From Brachionus rotundiformis (lineage: Eukaryota > Rotifera > Eurotatoria > Ploima > Brachionidae): a DNA stretch of 64,000 nt. Below the pieces are notes generated by a model that saw only the letters and a list, made by a program, of their open reading frames with translations, did no database searches and was not told the DNA's origin. Made by a program: the position numbers and the translations under genes. Positions 46,931 through 57,615 of the stretch are shown in pieces. Each line of letters starts with the position of its first letter. Positions within the stretch are counted from its first letter, which is position 1. Where the stretch lies: positions 428,869 to 492,868 of the forward strand of contig JAESIW010000208.1 of assembly GCA_016802295.1 (NCBI GenBank), in the 5' to 3' direction.

Positions 46931-47164
46931 ACAATATTCTGTCATCTCCTAAGGACGAAATTCTTGAACGAATACATGTTCGGTACACTTTGCAAAGCCT
47001 AGCTATTGTAGAAAAATTATTGTTAAAACAATTTAAACAAAAATAAAAGGCTATATTTTAAAAGTGTTTTACTTTAATTTGCTTTAAATTTACTTTAAGT
47101 TAAATATTATCTCAAAATGAAACAGATTTATTCTTAAGAGCGTATTTATAATGATCAAAATTAG

Positions 47165-47370
47165 TTCAGAAATTGAAAATAATCACCTCTGATTTAATCT
47201 GGATACTTTCAAAATCCGAGCCAACACTGGACACAATAGACACAGAGCCTGACAGCCACATCATGATATCTTACAATACTGGATCAAGAGAAACGTGCCT
47301 TAAGATTAAGTCTGAATTGGAACAGATGGGGCTTAAAGTATGGATAGATGTCAATGAAATTCATGGAAGT
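47165..47370 (+). pseudogene. Captured fragment of the TIR-domain gene inside the Tc1-like element
   Basis: These 206 bases match the reverse complement of 49019-49224 with no gaps and only a handful of substitutions (for example DFIWILSKF in the gene reads DLIWILSKS here). They encode the start of the TIR domain (HIMISYNTGSRETCLKIKSE ... WIDVNEIHGS) and stop immediately after at a TGA. Sequence outside the two boundaries is unrelated. Confidence 0.95.
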
Positions 47371-47659
47371 TGAATAATCATTTAGAACAAAAAAAGAACT
47401 GTTGAAAATGATATTGAATGTCGAAAAAGTCAATGTCTTATATTTATTGTACAATATTTTTCTAATGTTTTTTTGATGTATTTGCTTGTCTCGCTTATTT
47501 AAAAAGTTAAAAAAAGTTTTGAATGAATCAAATTATGCATTTTTATTAATTTACTATTTTAGTTTTAATTTTAAAAAAATTAGCCACTCGTCTTTTACAT
47601 GACTTTAAAAGATCAAAGTATGAAAATATTAAGAACTTCTAAAGTTTTGAGAATAACTG

Positions 47660-48451
47660 TATTTAATTAATTAGAATCCTGTCTTGAACTTTAAAATTTT
47701 TCATTTAATTTTTTATTTCGATGAATATCTCAAGGTTGATGAAAAGAAAAAAAGAGTCACGAAAAAACGTTTTAATACTAAGAAAAATTGAAATTAAGTC
47801 AGCCTTTATTTCCTACAAATAGCTTTACACTGAACACTAACAGAAAAATAACAGAGATATTTTCTGTTAATTTTCTGTTATTGATCGAGGACAATTAGAT
47901 CAAGTTGATTTTCAATCAATGCCCGAAGGAACTTGGAAGTGCATTAATTACCCTGGTAGTTTCTCGTGCTTAAACTTATATATCAACAAAATTTTTATAT
48001 TCCTTCATTTGAATATTCAAATTTTGGAAACGAATAAAAAGTTTGGTTCTATGGAAAATATCTCAAAAAGAATAATTAGTGCTTCAATCAATTGATATAA
48101 AATTTTTGAAAGTAATTTATGTATATAGTATATTTTATTTGATTTTGTTGTTACTTTAATGCTTAAAATTAAATTTGCACTTAATTAATTAAAAAAGTTA
48201 ATAAATTGCTAATTCAGATTAATTTTTGTTATTAAATATTTTTAAAAAAATAAGAAATAAAATGAATGAATCCGGAAATGATTAAAACCTTCAATGTAAA
48301 TCTGCTTTAATGATGCTCTATTATGATATTAAAATTTTTTTTCTATAATTTTTACATTTATTTATTATATAACAAAATTATTTTCATTGATTATTCTAGA
48401 GTCGATTTCACTCTTCAAAGATTATATTTAGATAACTTTTCCAATTTCATA
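47660..48451. other. Intergenic, nothing recognised
   Basis: AT-rich stretch between the Tc1-like element and the 3' end of the TIR-domain gene. Confidence 0.5.
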
Positions 48452-50284
48452 TCAATTATTTTCAAATAGTTTGCCAAGCTCATAGGCAAATACAGATATA
48501 TCTTTCATATTGGCACATTCTTTATTGGTCAATGACTTGTAAAAAAATTCAGGTGAGTACTTCTTCAACTCGTACATCTGATACAAAATACCACCATTTA
48601 AAGGTTTCAAAATTTCAAATATATCTAATAATGAATGTTCTTTAAACCAGACCTTAACTTGCTCTTCAGTCCAGTCCCTGACACCATCTTGTGCCTTATT
48701 TAAAACAGGTGATTCTAATGTCTTGGGAAAACTCTTTGTGTCACTTAAACACAAATTAATTTGATTCTTTAGCCGTCTAAAAGATTCTTCAAGGTTATAT
48801 TTTGTAAAGTCAACAAATATCTTGTCTCCAATAATTATTCCCAACCATCCACTAACATTATGATAGCCAGGCTGCATTATCAATGGTATAATGGCTTTTT
48901 TTAACCTAAAAGCATACTGGGCTTCGGCTTGGCAATTAACACTTTGCCGATATTTTTCAGTAACACACATTAAAACAATTGATGCACTTTCAATTGCCTT
49001 TGCCATCGAGTCTAAACTACTTCCATGAATTTCATTGACATCTATCCATACTTTAAGCCCCATCTGTTCCAATTCAGACTTAATCTTAAGACACGTTTCT
49101 CTTGATCCAGTATTGTAAGATATCATGATGTGGCTGTCAGGCTCTGTATCTATTGTGTCCAATGTTGGCTCGAATTTTGAAAGTATCCAGATGAAATCAG
49201 AGGTGATTATTTTCAATTTCTGAAACTCGAAGCTCTCAGCTGAGTTTATTTCTTTTATGAATTGGAAAAAATTGGCATCATTCAGCAATTCTTTTTTTAT
49301 ATTTTCATTAAATGATAACTGTGTCAAAAGCCTAAGACCGTAATACTTCTCTACCTCATTACCATCATAAACCAAATATTTGACACTTTCGGTCAAATCT
49401 TGGTATAAAAAAATCTCCAACCTGAACTTGTCATTTATGGCGAAACCATATAATGTATTTAAAAAATAATCAATTAAATAAACGTAGTTTTGGATACCAT
49501 CTATTGTCCGTATACTCATGTTTACGTATTTGGACTGATCATGGAACTGCTTTGGATAAAAATCTATTGGCTCCTGAATGCACTTTATTGTCAAGGGAAT
49601 AAATTTTGACAAAATTTGGTTCAGTTCTTCCATTTTTTCCATCTCTTTATCCGAAGCTATTAAAGCTATGATTGCATAAGCGACAAAGTTCCATTTTGGA
49701 ATTGATCTGGCAAAATTAAGGACTATTTTAGTCGAGTCCAAAGACTGCCAATTGTGCTTGAACTCGTTTGAACTTTCAGCCAAATAATAGAGTGTGTTTA
49801 TAAAACCATCAAATTGGTCATCATAATTGATAAACGCGGAGATAAACTCTATATCGTTTAGAAAAATTAAAAAAGTATTTAAATTGTTTATATTTTCATT
49901 AAAGTAGTGTCTAGCTTCTATTGAGACAAGAAAAGTTGTGTTCATTAATAGGTTTAAGTATTTTAAATAATAGAGTATTTTTTCGCTCTGGTTAAAATTG
50001 GTATCATATGTGAAAATTGATTTGGTGCAAGAATTGAAGTCAACAGATGTTCTCATTGAACAAATAGCTTGAAGATGAGAAGACAAAAGCTCGTATAAAT
50101 TTGTCTGGGCTATTAATGCATTGAAAGTTGGCCCATCAAAGGCAATCGCATTACAGAATACCAAAAATTGGGAAAAATCATCATTTTGCTGTTCAAGAAT
50201 ACTTTCAAAACTTTGGAGAGATTTTAGATTGTCTATGTAAGATTTAATTTCTTTCGGATCAAATCTACCACCAATTTCGCTCAT
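48452..50284 (-). CDS. Helical-repeat + TIR + SAM-like domain protein
   Basis: A 610-aa intronless protein with no signal peptide or TM segment, so cytoplasmic. Residues 1-370 are helical and look ARM/HEAT-like (for example KYYGLRLLTQLSFNENIKKE). The TIR domain (about 383-510) shows HIMISYNTGSRETC (box 1), a WIDVNE strand, SASIVLMCVTEKYRQSVNCQ and KAIIPLIMQPGY. The Glu of NCQAEAQYAF (residue 454) is where NAD-cleaving TIR domains place their catalytic Glu. The C-terminal 75 residues (WTEEQVKVWFKEHSLLDIFE ...) look like a SAM domain, which usually mediates oligomerisation. The ARM-SAM-TIR set recalls SARM1, but the order is ARM-TIR-SAM, so a role in NAD metabolism or innate signalling is inference. 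Part of its TIR coding region is duplicated in the neighbouring Tc1 element. Confidence 0.85.
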   Translation of the reverse strand: MSEIGGRFDPKEIKSYIDNLKSLQSFESILEQQNDDFSQFLVFCNAIAFDGPTFNALIAQTNLYELLSSHLQAICSMRTSVDFNSCTKSIFTYDTNFNQSEKILYYLKYLNLLMNTTFLVSIEARHYFNENINNLNTFLIFLNDIEFISAFINYDDQFDGFINTLYYLAESSNEFKHNWQSLDSTKIVLNFARSIPKWNFVAYAIIALIASDKEMEKMEELNQILSKFIPLTIKCIQEPIDFYPKQFHDQSKYVNMSIRTIDGIQNYVYLIDYFLNTLYGFAINDKFRLEIFLYQDLTESVKYLVYDGNEVEKYYGLRLLTQLSFNENIKKELLNDANFFQFIKEINSAESFEFQKLKIITSDFIWILSKFEPTLDTIDTEPDSHIMISYNTGSRETCLKIKSELEQMGLKVWIDVNEIHGSSLDSMAKAIESASIVLMCVTEKYRQSVNCQAEAQYAFRLKKAIIPLIMQPGYHNVSGWLGIIIGDKIFVDFTKYNLEESFRRLKNQINLCLSDTKSFPKTLESPVLNKAQDGVRDWTEEQVKVWFKEHSLLDIFEILKPLNGGILYQMYELKKYSPEFFYKSLTNKECANMKDISVFAYELGKLFENN

Positions 50285-52339
50285 ATCTTTCTATTCAAAT
50301 TTTAATAAAATTTTTTTAAATGCCGTATTTACTTAGCTTTTAAGATTTCAATACGGAATAAATTAAATAATTCTTTGAATGTTATCATGGTAACTAGTGA
50401 GAATTTTGAAGCTTTTAAAAAAGTTAAAAATGTTTTCTTAAATTTTTAATGTAGAGAAGAATTATTTTTAATCAGATTCTCAAAAATAATAATTAGGAGG
50501 AATATAATTAATTATTAGGAAAATGTCTTGGACTAATTAAAAACTTTTCTGACTCGAAAAGAAGGTCGGTTGCCGTAATTTTCGACAAATTAATTTCGGT
50601 TTAGTATTTTTTTTAGGAAGATATAACGGGTGTTCAATAATAAATGACCGTTTTTGTTTTCTAGAAAAAAAATTTGTTCCAATCAGCCAAAATGGATAAA
50701 ATTTTATACTTATAAACTAACATCTTTCTTGTTAAAGAAATGGGTGTTATTAGCTTTCCAACCGCTTAAGTTATACGGGAACAGGACCACATCACCTTGA
50801 CCAACTTTCGACAAAAAAAATGTCCTCGAAGGTTTGAATATTACCAAAATAGATTTTGATATACACATATCTGATATCAAATTTAATGCTGATTAAAATG
50901 AGCCATAGATCATTTATCTATCATGTTCCGTCCGTAAAAAAACTTCAAAAAACCGCCAAAAAATGACCACTAAATTATATTATATTTGTGGGTATCACTT
51001 TTGGTTTGACCAAGGAGTTTTAAATAAACCAAAATTTGGTATCTCATTCTTGGGAATGTATTGACCTAAGTGCTTAAGTAAATTATTTAAAAAGTATCCT
51101 TAATTGAAAGCTAAATAAATCTGGTTTCCAAAAATATTTAGGACTAACGCGTGGTACTTTGGATTATTGAAATGACTTATATTTAAATGAGCATTAATTT
51201 AATTGATTTGAACAATATTAATATTTAGCGTTAATTTCTTTGAAACAATATTAATTATATTGGACAAGCATTAATTATTTTAAACGTGCATTTGTTAAAT
51301 CAAACATGCGTTAACTAAATTTTTTGAACATTTTAAATTTGTAGTTAACATTAATTTTAAAAAAATTACATTAATTTAAAACAAACGACATTAATTGCTT
51401 AACAGTGCTACCATTAAGTCCTTTTTACTATGTATCGGTACATTTTGCGTAATATAAATACGATGAAACAACTTGAGTCTTACATATTCTATTGAAATTA
51501 AATTAACTAAATTATGCTTTAGTCTTAAAATTTTGAATTTTAAATCAATTTAAATCTTTAAACTACATTATTTTGTGTCAATTATTAAAATAAAAATTAT
51601 CAATTAATATTTTAAAATGGCCAAAGTATGCTTACGCGAACTCCGAAATTTATGAAATTTATTAATAAATAGGAAAATGAATTCAAAGACTCTGGTAAAA
51701 CTTATAATACGAAAAAACCTGGTTTACCTGGTTCTGCTATTATCATTTCAAAAAAAAAGAAAGTAATGACAAATGGCCACCCAATTCACATGATACATGT
51801 GTTGTATTCTTTTACATGACAAAGAGCGTGAGACTAATATCGAAGCTTTAAACATATAACAATTTTAAACAATGAAAACAAAAATTTAGTGGGTAAGTAG
51901 TTGGCTCAGTCAACGATGTCCAAATTGACTGGAACGTTATTTTGATCACAGCCCTGGTCATTATTGACAGTGATATATTAAAATTTATTAGACATTTTGT
52001 CAATACTTGATTACAAGTCAATATGGATTTTTTACAAATCGAATTTCGACATCAATGGCCCATGGAAAAATAATGACCTCAAAGAGTACCATCCAAAATT
52101 ATCAATGGTGTAATTTTTAAATGTGTCGGTCATTCTTAAATCTTCAACATTTTTTTTTGAGAGAAAATAAGAATCGAATGGAAACTATTTACATACACTA
52201 ACTCAGTAGAAAATAAATTTAATAAAATGAGATCTGATTTTTTAAATTTTGTTAAAAAAATTCAGACATTAGCGTTGAGACTCATTTAAAAAAATTAATT
52301 TTTTTGAAATCATAGTTTTAAATGCAAATAATTCAAAAA
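50285..52339. other. Intergenic, about 2 kb
   Basis: It contains the degenerate short repeat at 51185-51410. A GGGTGTTCAATAATAAATGA stretch near 50629 looks transposon-end-like, but I found no partner. No coding sequence recognised. Confidence 0.45.
51185..51410 (+). repeat. Degenerate tandem repeat, period about 20 bp (GCATTAATTA-like)
   Basis: A core GCATTAATT/GCGTTAAC/ACATTAATT recurs roughly every 20-30 bp, often followed by TTGAAC or TTAAAC. Examples are near 51192, 51230, 51270, 51290, 51313, 51370 and 51391. Confidence 0.6.
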
Positions 52340-54502
52340 TTATTTATTAGAGTAGACTAATTTCTGGATTCTGAATTTTTTTGACTTTTGTTTTTGATTT
52401 GAAGGAAATATTGTTAAAATATCACAAATTAGACACAAAATAAAAAATGAAATAATGACAATTATTGCAATGATTGATGATGTTTTAATAACAGTTTTTC
52501 TTGTAACCATTTCACTTGATTCTATTTCACAGTTTTCACCAGAATACATTGAAAAACATTTGCATGTGGGAATATCATTTATATCTTGGCAAATACCTTG
52601 ATTGGAACATGTAACATTCCAGCATAAATCAATCTTCTTCTCACAGTTTCGACCATAGAACAAGCTACTTCTGTTACGATGGGTGAAGCATTCGCAAGTG
52701 TATGTTTTATTTGGCAAATTATTTAAACAAGTTGCATTGTTCAGGCAAGGATTTGATGAACAAGGAAGAATATTTATTTGACAGCTAGAACCAGCAAAAT
52801 TGCCAAAACAGTCACAGCCAAATTCGTTATATCTAATTAACTTGCATTTACCATTATTGGAACAATTACTCAAACAATTATTAAGATCTATTTTGCCACT
52901 CAAAATATTCAGAACCTCTTCAGATTGTAGTTGATTTACGTCAAAATTGTTCCCTGGTAGAATGGAATTGGACTGAGAAGAAAATGAATCAAAATTGGTA
53001 GTTGCTGAATAAGTATAAGAAAGATTAGTTGAAGTTGTTTCAAGAAAAATATTATTAGTGGTGTCCAAAGTGCTAGTTGTAATATAAGAGCTTGATTCAG
53101 AACTAGTTTGTTCATCATTTAAGATGGTACTTGTTGGAATGACTGATGTTTCTGAATCAGAGGTTGGTTGAGAAGAAATAATTCCAGAATTTGTTGAATC
53201 AGTGGTATAATTTTTAACCAGAGTTGAAAGATAAAGATCATTAGTGGTGTCCAAAAGGCTAGTTGTAATATAAGAGCTTGATTCAGAACTAGTTTGTTCA
53301 TCATTTAAGATGGTCCTTGTTGGAATAGCCGATGTTTCAAGAAAAATATTATTAGTGGTGTCCAAAGTGCTAGTTGTAATATAAGAGCTTGATTCAGAAC
53401 TAGTTTGTTCATCATTTAAGATGGTACTTGTTGGAATGACTGATGTTTCTGAATCAGAGGTTGGTTGAGAAGAAATAATTCCAGAATTTGTTGAATCAGT
53501 GGTATAATTTTTAATCAAAGTTGAAAGATAAGCTGAATCTGTGCTGTTTAAATTTTGTAGATCTACAGTATAGTTATTAATTACTTTTATTTCTTCAACT
53601 TTATAATTAAAATTTTCTGTTTTAATGCATATTTCACTTGTTATATTCCAATATTTCACTAAACCTTTATCATCACCTGTTACCACAATCTCCTGATCGA
53701 AAACATCTATAGCTTTTATTTTGTCATTTGGATAAACTATATCTCTTATTCTATTATTATTCAATCGCCATAATGTTAAATAACTGTCGTCTATTAAAAT
53801 AGCAACTGTATCTTCATTAACTATTCTTATTAATTTGATATCTTTTTCTACTGAATCATATTCTTTTTTCCTTATAAAATTTGTGTTGTTATCTAGTTCA
53901 AATTTACAAATTTTTTTATCATTGCATTGAGAAACAATCATTGATTTATCTATTACATCAAAATCGTGTATTTTTGTTGCAGCTAAATTATCAGTTTTTA
54001 GTATGGATCTTGTTTCAATGTCAAAAACAGAAAGACTATCATCACCAGATCTTATCAATAATTTTTTATTTTCTTCTAGAATTTTTAAACCCTTTACTTT
54101 CCCAAAGTTTGTGTCAGTTATTACGCAAAATGAGCTCAAATTAAATTTTTTGAAAAAGATTATGCTTTTGTCACAACCAACCACCATATCTGTTTTATTT
54201 ATTGATAAAATTGATTCAGAGCAATCTTGTTCATTCTCATCAATCTTTGGTATAACTGTTTTTGGAGAAGATTGGTTCATAAACCACACAAAAATATTTT
54301 TTGTATCTATGCCTCCGATTAGAATATTATTTTCATAATCATAATCAAGAGATTTGACTTTTCCTTCTAGAAAAACTGAATTGTTCATTGAATCTTTGAT
54401 CAAAATTGTCTTATTATCCTTATTATCAAAACCAACAGCTACGTTGTAGGTAATACAAGTTCTTGTTATTGAAAACAAGCAAAGCAAACAAATTAAATTC
54501 AT
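52340..54502 (-). CDS. WD-like / mucin repeat / EGF transmembrane protein, paralogue B
   Basis: A 720-aa single-exon protein with signal peptide MNLICLLCLFSITRTC. The propeller-like head (about 20-310) contains GDDSLSVFDIETRS and GDDKGLVKYWNITS. A Thr/Ser stalk of repeated NYTTDSTNSGIISSQPTSDS and TSSESSSYITTSTLDTTN blocks follows. Next are three EGF-like domains (CLSNCSNNGKC..., SSNPCLNNATC..., CWNVTCSNQGIC...), a TM helix (SIIAIIVIISFFILCLICDI) and a Lys/Gln-rich tail ending LVYSNK. It is a close paralogue of the gene at 60991 and a more distant one of 41013. N-glycosylation sequons are numerous. Likely a cell-surface adhesion or recognition protein; the ligand is not inferable. Confidence 0.9.
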   Translation of the reverse strand: MNLICLLCLFSITRTCITYNVAVGFDNKDNKTILIKDSMNNSVFLEGKVKSLDYDYENNILIGGIDTKNIFVWFMNQSSPKTVIPKIDENEQDCSESILSINKTDMVVGCDKSIIFFKKFNLSSFCVITDTNFGKVKGLKILEENKKLLIRSGDDSLSVFDIETRSILKTDNLAATKIHDFDVIDKSMIVSQCNDKKICKFELDNNTNFIRKKEYDSVEKDIKLIRIVNEDTVAILIDDSYLTLWRLNNNRIRDIVYPNDKIKAIDVFDQEIVVTGDDKGLVKYWNITSEICIKTENFNYKVEEIKVINNYTVDLQNLNSTDSAYLSTLIKNYTTDSTNSGIISSQPTSDSETSVIPTSTILNDEQTSSESSSYITTSTLDTTNNIFLETSAIPTRTILNDEQTSSESSSYITTSLLDTTNDLYLSTLVKNYTTDSTNSGIISSQPTSDSETSVIPTSTILNDEQTSSESSSYITTSTLDTTNNIFLETTSTNLSYTYSATTNFDSFSSQSNSILPGNNFDVNQLQSEEVLNILSGKIDLNNCLSNCSNNGKCKLIRYNEFGCDCFGNFAGSSCQINILPCSSNPCLNNATCLNNLPNKTYTCECFTHRNRSSLFYGRNCEKKIDLCWNVTCSNQGICQDINDIPTCKCFSMYSGENCEIESSEMVTRKTVIKTSSIIAIIVIISFFILCLICDILTIFPSNQKQKSKKFRIQKLVYSNK
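53035..53535 (-). repeat. 186-bp coding tandem repeat, two full units plus partial
   Basis: A 62-codon unit (LYLSTLVKNYTTDSTNSG... to ...TLDTTND) repeats in the stalk of paralogue B, with a shortened middle unit. Alternative-frame ORFs starting MMNKLVLNQ recur with it and are shadows. Confidence 0.9.
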
Positions 54503-57500
54503 CTAACAACAAAATTTCGATTATTTTAAAGATAAATAAAATAATCAAATTAATTTTATAAATTACATTTAACTTCCAAAATTTTTTAAAAATATATCTA
54601 TTTAAGAATTACATGATTATTAGTTCTTAAGTTAAGAATCAAAATTTTATTAGTTAATAAAAGTTCTTTAAAATCATAACTAATAACCAGTAATGCATTA
54701 CTCAAAAAATTAATCTAAATTTTAAAAGACAAATATATTACCTTAATTTAAAAAAAAAACAGATACATAGACAAAAAAATACAATTTAGTCAAGCTTGTT
54801 TGGTTCAACTAATAAAGATGTAAAAATTTTTGCTAATTTTTAATATTGAGTTAAAAATTTTATTCAATCACAATTTTTGAATAAAACTAAGTATTTTACA
54901 AAAATCAATTATCAAAATAATTTTTTTATTTACTTTCTATTTATATTTAGATTTTTTGTAAGTCAATAAAGCAGACATACATAGGTAACAGTCACTCCTT
55001 TTTTATTGAATTTTTAATTTAAATTATTAATAATTAGAATGACGAACAAGAAAGAGAATTCTTTAAATTTTTAAAAATTTATTTCCTTTATTCATATTTT
55101 TTTTAAATAAGATTTTATTTTAATATTATTTTTTGATATGATAGATTCTGTAAATATAATTTAATAAATAGTACCATGGCATGCTGAATTTACATATGCC
55201 GATTTAGTTGGCACAATCAAAATTCAATTTTATTTTTAATGAAGTTTTATTTTACCAAAAACAATTAACCTAAAAAATTTCTTAGCTTAGAAATTAAGTT
55301 TTGATCCAAAATAAATCATCAAAATAAATTGAAAAGAAGAATTTTGATTCAAAATACATGCTTCGAAAATAATCAAAAAGACAAGAAAAACTTTTGTCTT
55401 ATTTTTCCACCAGATAAATAAAATTATTAAAATGATAAATTAAAAATATTTCACAAAATAAAAAAGTGACCAAAAAAAAATTAAGTTAAAATCAAACAAT
55501 ATAGCTAAAATATTGATATTTAATATTTTTTTTTTTAATGAAAAGTTCAAAGTCAAATAATTTTTATTTTTTACCTTCTTAGTTCTACAGTTGAACAAGA
55601 GACGGATTAATCTTTAAGTTTTACCATTCGTCGGTGGATGTATTGCTCAAGTCACAAGATTATCTAAATTATAAACTTACTGTTAAGTTATTGAATACAT
55701 TAAAAGTGATATTAGAATAAGATTTATGAGCTTTCTTCAGCCTGTAGAGTGTTCAAGGGACTTGGTTAAACCCAATTAACAAAGAAATCAATGAATATCA
55801 GGACTTATTACTAAATAAGTTATTGGGGCCGAACAATTTCATTACCAGTCGGTCTTATATTTTATCGAAAAAAAACGCCATTTAATTTATAGACCAGTTT
55901 ATTTCAAAGTTTATCTATTTTTTTGTTTTATTTATCATAATTTTAGATTAAAAAAATATTAAGTAAAATTTTTAAACAAAAAAATTAAAATTTGAATTTA
56001 AATTTCAAAATAATTAAATATGAATTAAGATCAAAGTTTTTTTTATTTTCTTATTTTTACCTGATTAACATTGGTATTTTTTGCCAAAAAGAGAATGGTC
56101 AAATGTGGCTTAAAATTTTGAAAAATATTCTTGGCGATGTACTAAGTTTTCTAAAACCCTTCTTTTCTGTCAAACAAGGCTTATTTTCCCAGAAATTTAA
56201 AATACCAATTATTGGTATATTGGAAGTACTTGAATATAAAGCAAAATTTTTTTGTTAGTACTTTGTATTTAAATCTTGATCAAAATGTAAAAATAATGCC
56301 AGATCTCTTTCTGAAAAAAGCTTGAAGTTTTTACCAAATACAGTTGTACTGAATGACTTTGCTTCTTTATATCACAAATAATGGGTTCAAAGAATTTTAT
56401 TTGATTTTACAATTTAATTAGAATTTGAAATCTTGCTAAAAATTTTCGGATATTTTATCTACTATTTTATGCATTCAGAAAATAGTTACTCAATAAATAG
56501 AAACACTTTTAAGAGTAAATTAGCTAATATTTATTATTTTATTAATAAACTTAAAATTTTTTGTTAAAATGAAGAAACATTTTTTCTTATAACAAACATA
56601 AAATTAAATTTTTTATTTTTTTTTTATTTGAAAAACTTCATCTGTATTAATCAAATTAAAAAAGTTTCTCAACTTTTGTGATAATAATCAAAATTAATAA
56701 TCGTCATCAAGACGACTGAAAATCGATCATCGACTTTGTTAACCAAACAAACTATGATTTAAAAAGAGCATTTTTTTTTAGATTAATTTTTTTAGATTCT
56801 AACATTAGATATAAAGAAAAGATCAAAGAAAAAAAATTAACTTTTACAAGCAAAAAAAATATAATCAAAATTATAAAAATCTAAAATTGCTATTAATTCC
56901 CACTGTATATCCCATTGGACTGGCAGTTTTTTGATGAGATTGCCAATCAGAGTTAGGCTTAAGGGTTGGAGAGGGAAATTTTGTTTGTCTAACCCTGATA
57001 TTGCAAGATAAAAATTTTGCCGTTACTTTGTATCTTATTTTCTATACACTCTTCCAGATTGTATTCGATAGATAAAAACATACTTTCAAGTCCGCAATTA
57101 AGTTAACAACTTTTGATTTTCTGGTAGAAGAGATTTATCAAGTTAACCATCAGCTTATTCTTAAGATCTTTCTTAAGTCTAAAGGATTTCTCTGTGAATC
57201 AAAGGCTTTCTTGAAATCGACCAAGTTTATGAACAACAGCTATTACTCTCTAGACTTTTTTCTATGGTGTTCCTTAGCACAAATATCCGGTCAATGCATC
57301 ATCTAACTCTTCCAAATCTTGCTCGCTTTTCTCTTACATACAAAGAGCTGATTCTTTCCAGAATTATGCTGCAGAACCCCTACTAAATTGGTATCATTAG
57401 TAGAATTGTTGCACTAAAAAATTAACCAAAATCTCTTGGTATAAATTAAAGAAAAAACAATTGTTTTATAAACTTTCTATTAATCAAAATTGAACTTAAG

Positions 57501-57615
57501 TCTTCCTAATCAAGATATTGTCCCCTTTTTATGGTCTAAAAGATTAAAAACATAATAATATATTTTTTAAGTGCGAATTGAAAATAAAAACTATATTTTC
57601 ATCATGGATTAAGCC
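54503..57615. other. Intergenic, about 3 kb
   Basis: The first about 55 bp upstream of paralogue B match those upstream of paralogue C. One LINE RT relic lies at 57120-57420. An 88-aa ORF at 55992-56258 shows no domain. Otherwise AT-rich with nothing recognised. Confidence 0.5.
57120..57420 (-). mobile_element. LINE RT relic
   Basis: The minus strand in broken frames reads ILERISSLYVREKRARFGRV, CIDRIFVLRNTIEKSLE, then NLVDFKKAFDS. This matches the EQAGFR.GRS..D.IF.LR...EK and DFKKAFDS (catalytic Asp) region of RTE/endonuclease-class LINEs. Confidence 0.7.

Larger units (their letters stand above)
46196..47659. mobile_element. Tc1-like DNA transposon, 1464 bp, defective, carrying a host gene fragment
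   Basis: The left end at 46196 (CAGTTCTTCGCAAAATTTTA) and the reverse complement of the right end at 47659 (CAGTTATTCTCAAAACTTTA) match at 17 of 20 bases. TA flanks both ends (46194-46195, 47660-47661). A second inverted pair lies about 205 bp inside each end (TCTTATATTTATTGTACAA at about 47434, its reverse complement at about 46404), an arrangement like IR/DR-type Tc1 elements. Inside are a Tc1 transposase C-terminal region on the minus strand and a 206-bp piece of the neighbouring TIR-domain gene on the plus strand. Confidence 0.8.

Noticed and set aside
50629..50660. GGGTGTTCAATAATAAATGA as a transposon terminal repeat
   Set aside because: No inverted partner or target duplication found within the following 2 kb.
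53119..53304. MMNKLVLNQ-type small ORFs in paralogues B and C
   Set aside because: Alternative-frame reading of the 186-bp stalk repeat.
55992..56258. 88-aa hydrophobic plus-strand ORF
   Set aside because: Low-complexity AT-driven frame with no domain, splice or start context.
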